Source: CAVPTL01 sp963794415
GTDB taxonomy: Bacteria; Actinomycetota; Thermoleophilia; Gaiellales; JAICJC01
Length of the DNA: 64,000 nucleotides
Direction of reading: 5' to 3'
Assembly (NCBI GenBank): GCA_963794415.1
Contig: CAWCDI010000001.1
Span: 1,426,001 to 1,490,000 of the forward strand
The notes beneath the pieces are model-generated. The model was not told the origin of the DNA and searched no databases. It saw only the letters and a list, made by a program, of their open reading frames with translations. Position numbers and translations under genes: made by a program. Below, in pieces: positions 9,706 to 19,269 of this stretch (the first letter of the stretch is position 1; each line of letters starts with the position of its first letter).

Positions 9706-9737
9706 GCCGGTGCCGCCCCTCAGCGGGCGGCACCGGC
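9706..9737 (+). promoter_or_regulatory. Strong hairpin between binding protein and permease genes
   Basis: GCCGGTGCCGCCC (9706-9718) and GGGCGGCACCGGC (9725-9737) are perfect complements, 13 base pairs, with the six-base loop CTCAGC. There is no U-run, so it is not a classic terminator. In sugar importer operons such stems between the binding protein and the membrane genes stabilise the upstream mRNA or thin out readthrough, so that much more binding protein than permease is made. That role is inferred. Confidence 0.65.
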
Positions 9738-9739
9738 AC

Positions 9740-10709
9740 GTGGCGGCACACGAGGCGGATGCAGCCGTGGCGGTAGCCGCCGAACCTGTCGAGCGGCGCA
9801 CCCGCAAGCGCAAGAAGAAGCGTCTTCAGGCGCATGCGGCGAGGAGTGGTCGGCATACCTGATGCTGTCCCCGGGCCTGATCCTGTTCGCCGTCTTCGTG
9901 GTGTTCTCGATCGGCGTTCTCGTTCTACATCAGCTTCCACCAGTGGGACATCCTGAACCCGAGCGAAGCCGTTCGTCGGCCTCGAGAACTACCGGCGACT
10001 GGCAGACGACTCGGACTTCCACAAGTCGCTCTACAACACTTCATCTACACGCTTTTCTCGGTGCCGCTGACGATGGCGTGCGGGCTCGCGGTCGCGCTGC
10101 TGCTGAACCAGCCGATCCGCGGCCGCGGCGATCTTCCGCACGGCGTTCTTCCTGCCGGTGATCACGCCGCTGGTGGTCGCCGCGATCATGTGGAAGTGGG
10201 TCTACAACGGCGACTACGGCCTGGCCAACTACTACCTGCAGAAGCTGCACATGATCTCACCACGAGGTGCTGTGGCTGTCGAACCCGAACCTGGCGATGC
10301 CCTCGGTGATCGTCATGACGATCTGGAAGGGCGTCGGCTTCGCCATGGTGATGTACCTGGCCGGGCCTGCAGGCGATCCCGGAGGAGTACTACGAGGCGG
10401 CCAAGGTCGACGGCGCGGGCGCCTGGCACCGGCTGCGCTACATCACCATCCCGCTGGTCGCGCCACGTCGTTCTTCCTGCTCGTGATCGGCGTGATCGGC
10501 TGCGTTCCAGGTGTTCACCGAGGTGTACATCATGACCAGCGGCGGGCCCGCTCGGCGCGACCACGACGATCGTCTACTACCTCTGGAACATGGCCTTCTC
10601 AAGTTCCAGATGGGATACGCGACGGCGATCGCCTACGCCCTCTTTGCGATCATGTTCATCTTCACCTGCATCCAGATGCGGTTCCTCTACCGCAGAGGCG
10701 GAGTACTAA
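9740..10709 (+). CDS. Sugar ABC transporter permease 1 (MalF/UgpA type), frameshifted
   Basis: Inner-membrane channel half of the importer. Reading across the frames gives about 320 residues: a basic N-terminal tail (RRTRKRKKKR), then membrane segments beginning SAYLMLSPGLILFAVFVVFS, and the EAA loop that docks on the ATPase (EEYYEAAKVDGAGAWHRLRYITIP near 10,380-10,450). The stop is TAA at 10707-10709. At least nine one-base indels are visible, for example near 9917, 9968, 10036, 10120, 10258, 10365, 10463, 10500, 10550 and 10600. The start is uncertain: GTG at 9740 lies just after the hairpin, and later in-frame starts are possible. Four bases separate it from permease 2. Confidence 0.8.
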
Positions 10710-10712
10710 GCG

Positions 10713-11664
10713 GTGGCAACGATCTCCAGCACGACGCCGAAGCGCGCGGCGCAAGAAGGCCCAGCCGACAAGAAGCGCAAGAAGCCGCATAGCCCGCACG
10801 TGCATCGCCGGGCGCATCCTCACCTACGCGATCCTGATCGTCGGCGCCATCGTGTTCATCGGCCCCTGGGCCTGGATGGTCGTGGCCTCGTTCAAGAACA
10901 TCGGCGAGATCTTCCAGTACCCGCCGCAGCTGGATCACGCACAACCCGACGCTCGAACAGCTACCGCACGTTCCTCGTCGAACAACGACGTGCCGCGATG
11001 GTTCCTCAACAGCGCCTTCATCGCCCTCTCGGTGACGTTTCTGCAACATGATCTTCGCCTCGATGGCGGCCTACTGCTTTGCCAAGCGCGACTTCCCGGG
11101 CCGCGGCGTTCCTGTTCCTGCTCGGGCTCGGCACGATGGCGATCCCCTACGCCGTGTTCCTGATCCCGAACTACCTCGTGCTGAAGCACATCCCGCTCTT
11201 CGGCGGCAACGACATCTTCGGCAACGGCGGCCACGGCTGGCTCGACTCCTACTGGGGACTGATCATCCCGGCGTGCTGTCAGCATGTTCAGCATCTTCCT
11301 GCTGCGCCAGTACATGCGCACGATCCCCGACGAGCTGCTCGACGCCGCCAAGATGGACGGCGCGAACGAGTTCCGGATCTGGTGGAAGATCATCATGCCG
11401 CTGTGCCGGCCGGCGCTCGCCGCGCGTCGGCATCTTCACGTTCTCCGACGTGTGGGACGACTTCTTCTGCCCGCTGATCGTCATGTCGAGCTCGAGCCAG
11501 TTCACGATGCAGCTGGGGCTGGCGCTGTTCGTGGTGCAAGAACCGCACGGCCTGGAACCTACGTGTTCGCCGGCTCGGTGATGGCCACGATCCCGGTGCT
11601 GATCGTGTTCATCCTGTTCCAGAAGCAGTTCATCCGCGGCATCGCGGTCACCGGCATGAAGTAG
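10713..11664 (+). CDS. Sugar ABC transporter permease 2 (MalG/UgpE type), frameshifted
   Basis: Second channel subunit. The corrected protein of about 315 residues starts at GTG 10713 with a charged tail (ATISSTTPKRAAQ), has six predicted membrane segments starting at GRILTYAILIVGAIVFIGPW, and the EAA motif DELLDAAKMDGANEFRIWWKIIMP. It ends VTGMK followed by TAG, the usual end of this family. Indels occur about every 60-100 bases (for example near 10,797, 10,935, 10,960, 11,044, 11,105, 11,278, 11,425 and 11,540). The gene is part of the same transcript as the binding protein and permease 1; the GH13 gene begins seven bases after its stop. Confidence 0.82.
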
Positions 11665-11671
11665 GCAGCTG

Positions 11672-12985
11672 ATGACCGAGCGCCCCGGAACGCCCGCCTG
11701 GGTCGAGTCGGCGATGGTCTACGGCGTGATCCCGCCGCTCTTCGGCGATCCCCCGCTCCGGGCGGTGACCGAGCGCCTGCCGTACCTCGCGCGACCTCGG
11801 GGTGAACGCGCTCTGGCTCTCCCCGATCATGCGGTGCGCCCGCCGGGCGACTACGGCTACGCGGTGATGGACTACCTCACGCGTGGACCCCGAGGACGGC
11901 AGCGATGACGACCTGCGCGAGCTGGTCGCGACCGCGCACGCACACGACATCCGGGTGCTGCTGGACATCGTGCCCAACCACAGCTCCGACCAGCATCCCT
12001 TCTTCCTGCGACGCCGCCGGCGCGGTCCCGGTCGCCGTACTACGACTGGTACGACCGTGACGGCAGGGCAACCCGACGCACTACTTCGACTGGACGAACC
12101 TGCCCAACTTGAACTTCGAGAACCCGCGGTGCGCGAGCTGCATCACCGAGGCGTTCACGTTCTGGGTGCGGGAGTTCGACATCGACGGCTACCGGGTGGA
12201 CGCGTGCTGGGGCGTGCGCTGACCGCCGGCCGGCGTTCTGGGCGCCGTGCACGCCGCGCTGCGACGCGGTCAAGCCGGGCCTCCTGATGCTGGCCGAGGC
12301 CAGCCGCGCGCGAGCCGTACTGGTACGAGAACGGGTTCGACGCGGCCTACGACTGGACGAGCGAGCTGGGCCACTGGGCGTGGGAGGACGTGTTCGCCGA
12401 GCCGCCGGCCAGATCGCTGCGCGGCTGGATCGCGGCCGGACGCCGACCCGAGCCCGGCCGGTGTTCCGGTTCCTGGACAACAACGACACCGGCGCGCGCT
12501 TCGTCACCCGCCACGGCGCGCGCGCTGACGCGCGTGGCGGCGGCGCTGCTGCTGACCCTGCCCGGGCTGCCGTGCGTGTACACCGGCGAGCGAGATCGGC
12601 GCCGAGTATCGAGCCCTACCGCGATCCCGCCGGCGCATCTCGTTGGGCGACGACCCGGCCGGCCTGCGCGACTGGTACTACCGCGCTCTGCCGGCTGCGC
12701 ACGAGCGCCTCCCTGCACTCGCGGCACTCACGTGGCTGTCGGTCCAGCCGACGCGAGGCACGGCGACGTCGTACGCCTACCGCCGCCACGGCCCCGCAGG
12801 CGAGGCCCCGTCGCTGGTGGTGCTGAACTTCGGCGCCGAGCGACGTGGCGCGGCGTCGCGCGTCGGCGCCTTCGACCGAGCTCGCTGCGCGACCTCCTGG
12901 ACGCGGCCGACGCTGGCGAGGCTCCTACAGCTCCGATGCCGGCTCTCCGCGCCGCATCCTCGACCCGACGCCTGGAGAGTCCGCC
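11672..12985 (+). CDS. GH13 (alpha-amylase family) glycosidase, heavily frameshifted
   Basis: Hydrolyses or transfers alpha-glucosidic bonds. Family motifs are present in separate frames: MVYGVIPPLFGD at the N-terminus, the conserved DIVPNHSSDQHPFF, the nucleophile motif IDGYRVDACWG (about 12,175-12,210), the acid/base region LLMLAEASAREPYWYENGFDAAYDW, and FLDNNDTGARF carrying the third carboxylate. About 430 residues after correction, with no signal peptide, so a cytoplasmic oligosaccharide hydrolase fits its place behind the permeases. More than ten indels occur and I cannot fix the stop codon; the end is set just before the dehydrogenase start. Specificity (maltodextrin, trehalose or sucrose type) is open. 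Confidence 0.75.
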
Positions 12986-13978
12986 ATGCGACTGGCCGTC
13001 CTTCGCGGCCCGGCACGCTCGAGCTGATCGACGTGCCGGTGCCCGAGATCGGTGCCGACGAGGTGCTGGTCCGCGTCGGCGCCTGCGGCGTGTGCGCCTC
13101 CGAGCTCGACATGTGGCAGGGCCACACCGACAAGCCGTTCCCGATGCTCCCGGGCCACGAGGTGAGCGGCGTCGTCGAGCGCGTCGGCGCGAGGTGCGCC
13201 GCCAGCGCAGGGCGACCCCGTGGCCATCTGGGTGACCGGGCGCGGCTTCGCGGACTACGTCAAGGTGCAAGACCGCCATTGCCTGCCCGGCCGGCGACAT
13301 GCCGCTCGAGCTGGCGCTGGCCGAGCCGGTGGCCTGCGCCGTCAACGCCGTCGAGCTGGCCGATCCGCGGCTGGGCGACGACGTCGTGATCGTCGGCGCC
13401 GGCTTCATGGGCGACGCTGGTGCAGAAGCTGGTGCTGCTGCGCGGGCCGCGCGAGCTGATCGTGGCCGACACCCGGCCCGAGGCGCTCGCGCTGGCCCGC
13501 GCGATCGGCGCCACCCACACCGTCGACGTGCGCTCGAGTCGCTCGTCGACGTGGTGCGGCGAACAGCGATCGCGTCCGGCCGGCACGTTCGGCGACGTCG
13601 AGCGACGGCGAGGTCGGGCGCCGACATCACCTTCGAGGTGACCGGCGTCGCAGGCGCCGCTCTCGCTGATCGGCGACGTGACCCGCATGAGCGGCAAGGT
13701 CGCGATCGTCGGCTACCACCAGGGCGGCAACCGCGAGCTGCCGCTGGCAAGTGGAACTGGATGGCCTTCACGTGTGCAACGCCACTTCCGCGAGGTCTCC
13801 ACGATCATGCGCGGCATGCGCACGGGGCATGCGGCTGCTCAGCTCCGGGCCGGCTCGCAGATGGACGACCTGGTGACGCCACCGCTTCGGGCTCGACGAG
13901 GTGGCGAGGCGTTCCAGGTCGCGATCGACAAGCCCGCAGGGCTTCGTGAAATCCACCGTCATCATCGGAGGCAACTAG
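12986..13978 (+). CDS. Medium-chain (zinc-type) alcohol/sugar dehydrogenase, frameshifted
   Basis: NAD(P)-dependent oxidation of a polyol or sugar. Corrected reading of about 330 residues: LELIDVPVPEIGADEVLVRV, catalytic-zinc cysteine in CGVCASELDMW, GHEVSGVVERVG, then a Rossmann fold (DDVVIVGAGFMG) and a C-terminal KSTVIIGGN. The loop that normally carries the four structural-zinc cysteines is missing or very short (GDPVAIWVTGRGFADYVKV follows directly). The ATG at 12986 has GGAGAG upstream; the TAG at 13976-13978 directly abuts the next ATG. At least eight indels. Probably oxidises a product released by the neighbouring glycosidases; substrate unknown. Confidence 0.75.
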
Positions 13979-16900
13979 ATGTCCATTCAGCCGCGCTGAA
14001 GGCGCTCTGGCCGACGGTGCCCGTCTCGGAGCGGAACTTCGCAGCGCCTCCGCGCGAGTACGGCATCCTGCCCGTTCTGGTTCCTGAACGGCGACCTCGA
14101 CCCCGACCAGATGCGGATGCAGCTGCGGGAGTTCGCGCGCCAAGGGCATGCCCGCGATCATCCTGCACGGCCGGTTCGGCCTCGAGACAGCGCTACCTCG
14201 GCGAGACCTACCTCGACCGGATCCAGCTGGCCGTGGACGAGGCCAAGACAGCTCGAGCATCGAAGACCTGGATCTACGACGAGATGAACTGGCCGAGCGG
14301 CACCGCCGACATCGCAGGTGGTCGCAGGCAGCGGCCCGACCTCACCCAGCGCTACATCGAGTGCGTCGACTTCGAGCGTGCGCGGGCCGTGGTTCGCCTA
14401 CCTGACCGGCGCCGACAGCCGGTACAACGACTTCGAGCGCTCCACCCCGGTGGCGGCCTTCGCGCTCGCGACACGGAGACGGGCGAGGTGCGCGACCTCA
14501 CGCGGAACCTCTCGTTCACGAACGTGATCCCGTGGGAGGTGCCGGCGGGCAACTGGACGCTGATCTACATCGTCGAGAAGCGGGCCGAGTACTACATCGA
14601 CGCGCTCGACCCCGAGGCCACGGCCGAGTTCCTGCGGCTCGGCTACGAGCCGTACATGCAGAAGCTCGGCGCCATCGACGCCGAGCAGATGCCAGGGTTC
14701 TACACCGACGAGCCGGCGATGCACTACTTCATCACCGGCCAGGACAACCCGATCGTGCCGTGGACGAAGGACATGTTCCGGCCGGTTCTACAAGCACTGC
14801 GGCTACGACCTGCGGCCGGCGGCTGCCCGACCTGTTCTTCGACGTCAGCGACGACAGCGCGCGCGTGCGCCACGACTTCTACAACGCGATCACCGACTTC
14901 TACTCCGACGCCTACTACCGGCAGATCCACGAGTGGTGCCAGGAGAGCGGCGTGCGCGTTCACCGGCCACCTGCTGTACGAGGAGTGGCTGCGCCAGATG
15001 ATCCGGGTCGAGGGCAACCTCTTCAAGCACTACCCGCCACCTCGACGTGATCGGCGTCGACCACCTCTACCCGGTGATCGGCACGCGCGACATGCCTGCC
15101 GAGCACGTGGCGATGAAGGTCGGCTCGTCGGCTGCGCACCAGAACGGCAGCCCGCGCCTGCTGTGCGAGTCGTTCGGCGGCATCTTCATGGACGCCACGA
15201 TGCAGCGCATGAAGTGGATCACCGACTGGGAGTACGTCCTCGGCGTGAACCTGCTGAACCCCCACGGGTTCCACTACACGCTGGAGGGGCCGCGAAAGCG
15301 CGACTGGCCGCCGTCGATGTTCTACCAGTACCCGTGGTGGCGCTACTACAGGCGCGTTCTCCGGAGTACGTGAGCCGCCTCAGCCACCTGCTCAGCGGCG
15401 GCAAGCACGTCGCCAACGTGGCCATGATCTGGCCGATCAACGCGATGTTCGCCGCCTACCGGCCGCAGACGCGAACGCCGCTCGGCGACCGCATCGAGAA
15501 CGACTTCAACGCCCTCACCGACCTGCTTCCTGCGCATCCACCACGACTACGACTACGTGGACGAGTCGCTGCTCGCGACGACGCGCCGGCCGAGGACGGC
15601 GAGCTGGTGATCGGCGACGAGCGCCACGAGCTGGTGGTGGTGCCGCCGATGGCCCACATCCAGCTGCCGACGCTCGAGCGGCTCGAGCAGTTCGCGGCCG
15701 AAGGCGGGCGGATGCTGGGAGCGGTGCTGCTGCCCGGCCAGGCGTTCGGCGACGGCGACATGATCGACGTGCGCGAGCGCGTCGGGGCGCTCTTCGGCGT
15801 CGATCCCGCAACGGTCGGCACGGTCGACCGGCAGGCGAAGCTCCAGATCGTTGAGCACGCGCACGAGGGCGGCGGGAAGACGGCGTTCATCTCGGCCGCA
15901 TCGCTCTGGCGCGGCCTGCCCGAGGCCCGTCAGGCAGAGCTCCGCCAGCCCGGCGTGCCCGAGAGCCCCCAGTTCGTGATCGAGCCCCAGGAGACCGGCC
16001 CGGCGAAGTACCTCTTCACCGGCGACGACGGCGTGGCAATCGACATCCACGACGAGGTCGAGGCCGAGCGCGAGGCCATCCGCAAGGTGCTCGAGGACGC
16101 GGTCGGCCGGCTGATCGAGCCCGACATCCAGATCGACAACCCCGAGCGTGCTCTACCTGCACCGCGTGAACGACGAGCAGGACATCGTGTTTCTCATCAA
16201 CTCCACCGAGGACTCCCAGACGGCCCGGATCGGGCTGCCCGGCGACGTCCGGCCAGCCTGTGGAACCCGTCCACGGGCATCCAGACGCCCATCGTGCCAT
16301 GGCGCTTTACCGACGGCCGCACGCAGGTGGAGGTCGACGCTGCGCCCGGTGGGGTCGGCGTTCGTGCGTGTGGGAGGCCGGCGACGGGACCCACGTGCAC
16401 GCGTCGGACGCCGACGTCGATTCCGTCTCGGGCAGCACCCTCAAGGGCCACGCCGACGGTGGCACGGTGACGCTCAGCGTCGAGCGCGACGGCTCGACGC
16501 GCGTGCTGACCACCGATGCCGGCGAGCCGCTTGCCCCAATCGCGCTGGACGGCGACTGGGAGCTGGAGCCCGAGGGCCTCAACTCCCTCGTGATCACCCA
16601 GTGGAAGGCGCAGCCCGAGGCAGCCGGCGGCGACGCATCGCAGTACTCGGCCAGGCAGGTCGAGGAGAGCGCGGGCTGGCTCGACATGATCCAGGGAGCG
16701 TGGTCGTTCCAGCTCCCCACCGAGCCCGACGACGAGTACCCGATCGCCGTCTGGTACCGCGTGCACTTCGAGGTGCAGGACCGGCCCGGCAAGCTCCAGC
16801 TGCTGGTGGACGGGTTCGCGGGCATCGAGTGGGAGCTCTACGTGAACGGCACCCGCAACGAGCGCGCTGCCGAGCCGTCGGGCTTCGACGCGCAGATCGG

Positions 16901-17418
16901 CGCGATCGACATCGGCGCGCTCGCAGAGGCCGGCGACAACGTGCTGGCGCTGCGGCTGGTGGTCGGCGGCTCGACCGACGGCCTGCTCGACCTGGTGAAG
17001 CTCCAGGGCGACTTCACGCTCACCGAGGCCAACGCCATCGCCGCGGCCTCGTCGGCGGCGAAGCCCGCATCGTGGAGCGAGCAGGGCTACCCGTTCTACT
17101 CCGGCACGGCGATCTACCGCTGCACCGCTCAGCTTCCCGAGGAGCCTCACCGGCGTGCGGGTGTTCATGGACGCCGATGCGGGCGACGACGTGCTCGAGG
17201 TGGTCGTGAACGGCGGCGTCTCGGGCGTGCGGCTCTGGGAGCCCTACACGGTCGAGGTGACCGATCAGGTCACGCCGGGCCGAAACACCATCGAGCTGCG
17301 GGTGGCAAACACCGCAGTCAACATGCTGAGCGCGCAGCCGCGGCCGTCGGGCCTGCGGTCGGCGCCGCGGCTGGTGCTGCGCCGCGCGGTCGAGTTCGAT
17401 CTGGCGGCGGATGAGTAA
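13979..17418 (+). CDS. GH106-like glycoside hydrolase (alpha-L-rhamnosidase type), frameshifted
   Basis: A protein of about 1,140 residues after correction, the length of GH106 enzymes. N-terminal FWFLNGDLDPDQMRMQLREFA and the barrel region KTWIYDEMNWPSG, YTDEPAMHYF, FTGHLLYEEWLRQM and HGFHYTLEGPRKRDWPPSMFYQYPWW match that family. A C-terminal jelly-roll of GH2 type (WYRVHFEVQDRPGKLQLLVDG, then VLALRLVVGGSTDG) completes it. The expected start ATG 13979 (MSIQPR) runs into a stop within seven codons because one base appears missing near 13,997. At least 15 indels are scattered to 17,150. No secretion signal is visible. Inferred substrate: an imported rhamnose-containing glycan; other deoxysugar glycosides are possible. 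Confidence 0.72.
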
Positions 17419-17881
17419 CGAGGTCACCGCGAAGCCGCTCGAGAGCGCGGCCTTCGAGCGCTACGGGACGGTCGTGCAGCAGCCCGGCCGTCCCCGTGAC
17501 GCCTCCGGTCCCGGCTGGAGCTGGTGGGCGGAGACTGCCGAGCTACCGGTCACCGACCGCGCGTTCGGCGTCGGGTTCCTGGATCTGCAGCCTGCGCCGC
17601 TGCAGTTCGACTGGGCCGAGCAGCACCACCTCTCACCCGAGATGATCGTGGCGCTTCGCGGCGACTGCCTCGTGTACTGCGCCGTGGGCGATCCGGCCGG
17701 GTTCGAGGTGTTCCGGCTGACCCCGGGCCAGAGCGTGATCCTCGAGCCGGACGTGTGGCACGGAGCGCCCCTGGCGGCCGCGGGGCCGGCGGCGGCGATG
17801 GTGCTCCTGCGCACCGGGACAGGGGTCGAGGACACGGCTATCGTGCAGTTTGGCGACCAGCCTGTGACGGTTCATCTGTGA
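17411..17881 (+). CDS. Ureidoglycolate lyase-family cupin protein
   Basis: A 156-residue single-domain cupin resembling ureidoglycolate lyase (AllA family). Family-like pieces are FERYGTVVQQPG at the N-terminus, EQHHLSPEMIVALRG in the middle, and the cupin strand VILEPDVWHGAPL with a possible metal histidine. The start ATG overlaps the stop of the GH106 gene by eight bases, so it is coupled to a sugar locus rather than to purine breakdown; homologues in such loci may act on sugar-acid derivatives. No other allantoin-pathway gene is in the window. Unlike its upstream neighbours it reads without frameshift. Confidence 0.7.
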   Translation: MSNEVTAKPLESAAFERYGTVVQQPGRPRDASGPGWSWWAETAELPVTDRAFGVGFLDLQPAPLQFDWAEQHHLSPEMIVALRGDCLVYCAVGDPAGFEVFRLTPGQSVILEPDVWHGAPLAAAGPAAAMVLLRTGTGVEDTAIVQFGDQPVTVHL

Positions 17882-17904
17882 GACGAGTGGGAAAGGAATG
17901 ACGC

Positions 17905-19269
17905 ATGCCGATCGTTGACCGACGCGAGTTCGGGGGCCGGTTCCCCGTCAAGGAGAACTCCCAGCGCCTCGCCAACTATCGCTACCTGGAAGTGCAGCTG
18001 ATGGAGATGATCGGCGGCTGGTCGCACACCACCCCGCAGCTCGCCTTCAAGGCAGCATTCGGCACGCAGGTGTACGACCACGCCCAGGCGGCGGACCAGA
18101 TCGGCGAGCGCCTCTATCAGCTCCGCTCCGGCCGCGAGCGCGAGGAGCCGGCCACCGACGAGTTCGCCCAGCTCTGCGAGCACATCTGGAACCTCGACGC
18201 GGTCATCGACCGGCTCGTCGCGGTGTTCCGCGTGCTGGAGCCGCATCTCGTGAGCACCTACGTCTACCACGCCGACGCAACCGACCCGCTGGCCGACGCG
18301 CCCACCGCGCGGCTCCTGCGAGGCGTCGCTGCGATGGATCAGTCGCACATCGCCTGGGGCCAGGCGGTGCTCGAGTCGCTCACCCAGGAGCCGGACGACC
18401 GGCGCCACGCGCTCGAGGTGCAGTCCGAGCTTGAGCAGCGGCTGGTGGAGTGCGGCGGGGTCACCGGCCACGGCATCGAGTCACACTGGCTGGCCTTCCA
18501 CAGCGCGCGCGAGTTCGACCGCTCGGCCACCCGCATCAAGCGCGGCAAGGGCGGCTACCGCTTCGAGAAGCACTGCACGCCGCTGCCGCACCCCGTCGTG
18601 GAGGCGCCGTTCTGGTTCTCGGACGATCTGGACGACTTCAACGTGTACCAGGCCGAGGACGAGTGGTCGCTCGAGGGGTTCCGCGGGAAGTTCCACCAGC
18701 TGCTCTACGGCGAGGTCGAGACCACCGACCGGATGGGCAAGATGATCGCCGAGTTCCCCGACCTGCCGTGGGAGATGCGGATGGAGCTGGCCCACCAGAT
18801 GTGGGACGAGGCGCGGCACATCGAGATCGTCGCCAAGGCGTGCGAGGAGCTGATGGGCACCGAGCTCGGCTACGGGCCGTGGTCGCTGGTGTGGTGGTGG
18901 ATGCAGAACGAGGAGGATCCGCTCAAGCGCATCACGGTGACCAACTCCTGGGCGGAGGCCAACCTGATGCAGACGCTTCGCATCTGGCGCGAGCGTGCGA
19001 AGGAGCGCGGCTATGACCGCATCTCCGAGCTCTCCGACTACCTGCAGGCCGACGAGCTCACGCACGTGAAGCTGGCCACGCGCTGGATCCGCGAGTTCGT
19101 GAAGGACGACCCGGCAGAGCGCGACGAGCTGGTGAGCTGGGGCCAGGGCGCGGTCGAGCGCATCGAGCAGTTCCACAACCCCGGCGGCGAGGTGGGCAGC
19201 GTGCACTTCACGTTCCTGCAGAAGGCGCCGGCGGGCAAGGTGCACGAGAGCTCGGTCATCGGGGAGTGA
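17905..19269 (+). CDS. Ferritin-like diiron protein (DUF455-type), two four-helix halves
   Basis: A 454-residue soluble protein. The C-terminal half has ferritin-like iron motifs: MWDEARHIEI near residue 300 (ExxH) and, about 80 residues on, QADELTHVKL (ExxH), as in DUF455/MiaE-like proteins. The N-terminal half has a helical bundle with MEMIGGWSHTT and YDHAQAADQIGERL that looks like a second, weaker ferritin-like domain. Tryptophan-rich stretch WSLVWWWMQNEEDP. The ATG is 23 bases after the previous stop behind GAAAGGA. It overlaps the convergent propeller gene by 14 bases. Likely iron-dependent oxidase or hydroxylase; substrate unknown. Confidence 0.75.
   Translation: MPIVDRREFGGRFPVKENSQRLANYRYLEVQLMEMIGGWSHTTPQLAFKAAFGTQVYDHAQAADQIGERLYQLRSGREREEPATDEFAQLCEHIWNLDAVIDRLVAVFRVLEPHLVSTYVYHADATDPLADAPTARLLRGVAAMDQSHIAWGQAVLESLTQEPDDRRHALEVQSELEQRLVECGGVTGHGIESHWLAFHSAREFDRSATRIKRGKGGYRFEKHCTPLPHPVVEAPFWFSDDLDDFNVYQAEDEWSLEGFRGKFHQLLYGEVETTDRMGKMIAEFPDLPWEMRMELAHQMWDEARHIEIVAKACEELMGTELGYGPWSLVWWWMQNEEDPLKRITVTNSWAEANLMQTLRIWRERAKERGYDRISELSDYLQADELTHVKLATRWIREFVKDDPAERDELVSWGQGAVERIEQFHNPGGEVGSVHFTFLQKAPAGKVHESSVIGE

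Noticed and set aside
13678..16470. One 930-codon open frame through the dehydrogenase and GH106 region
   Set aside because: It is open only because high GC removes stops; real protein similarity hops between three frames.
11000..17000. Programmed frameshifting as explanation for the broken genes
   Set aside because: Dozens of sites of different sequence, with both +1 and -1 changes and no slippery motif or stem, do not fit recoding.
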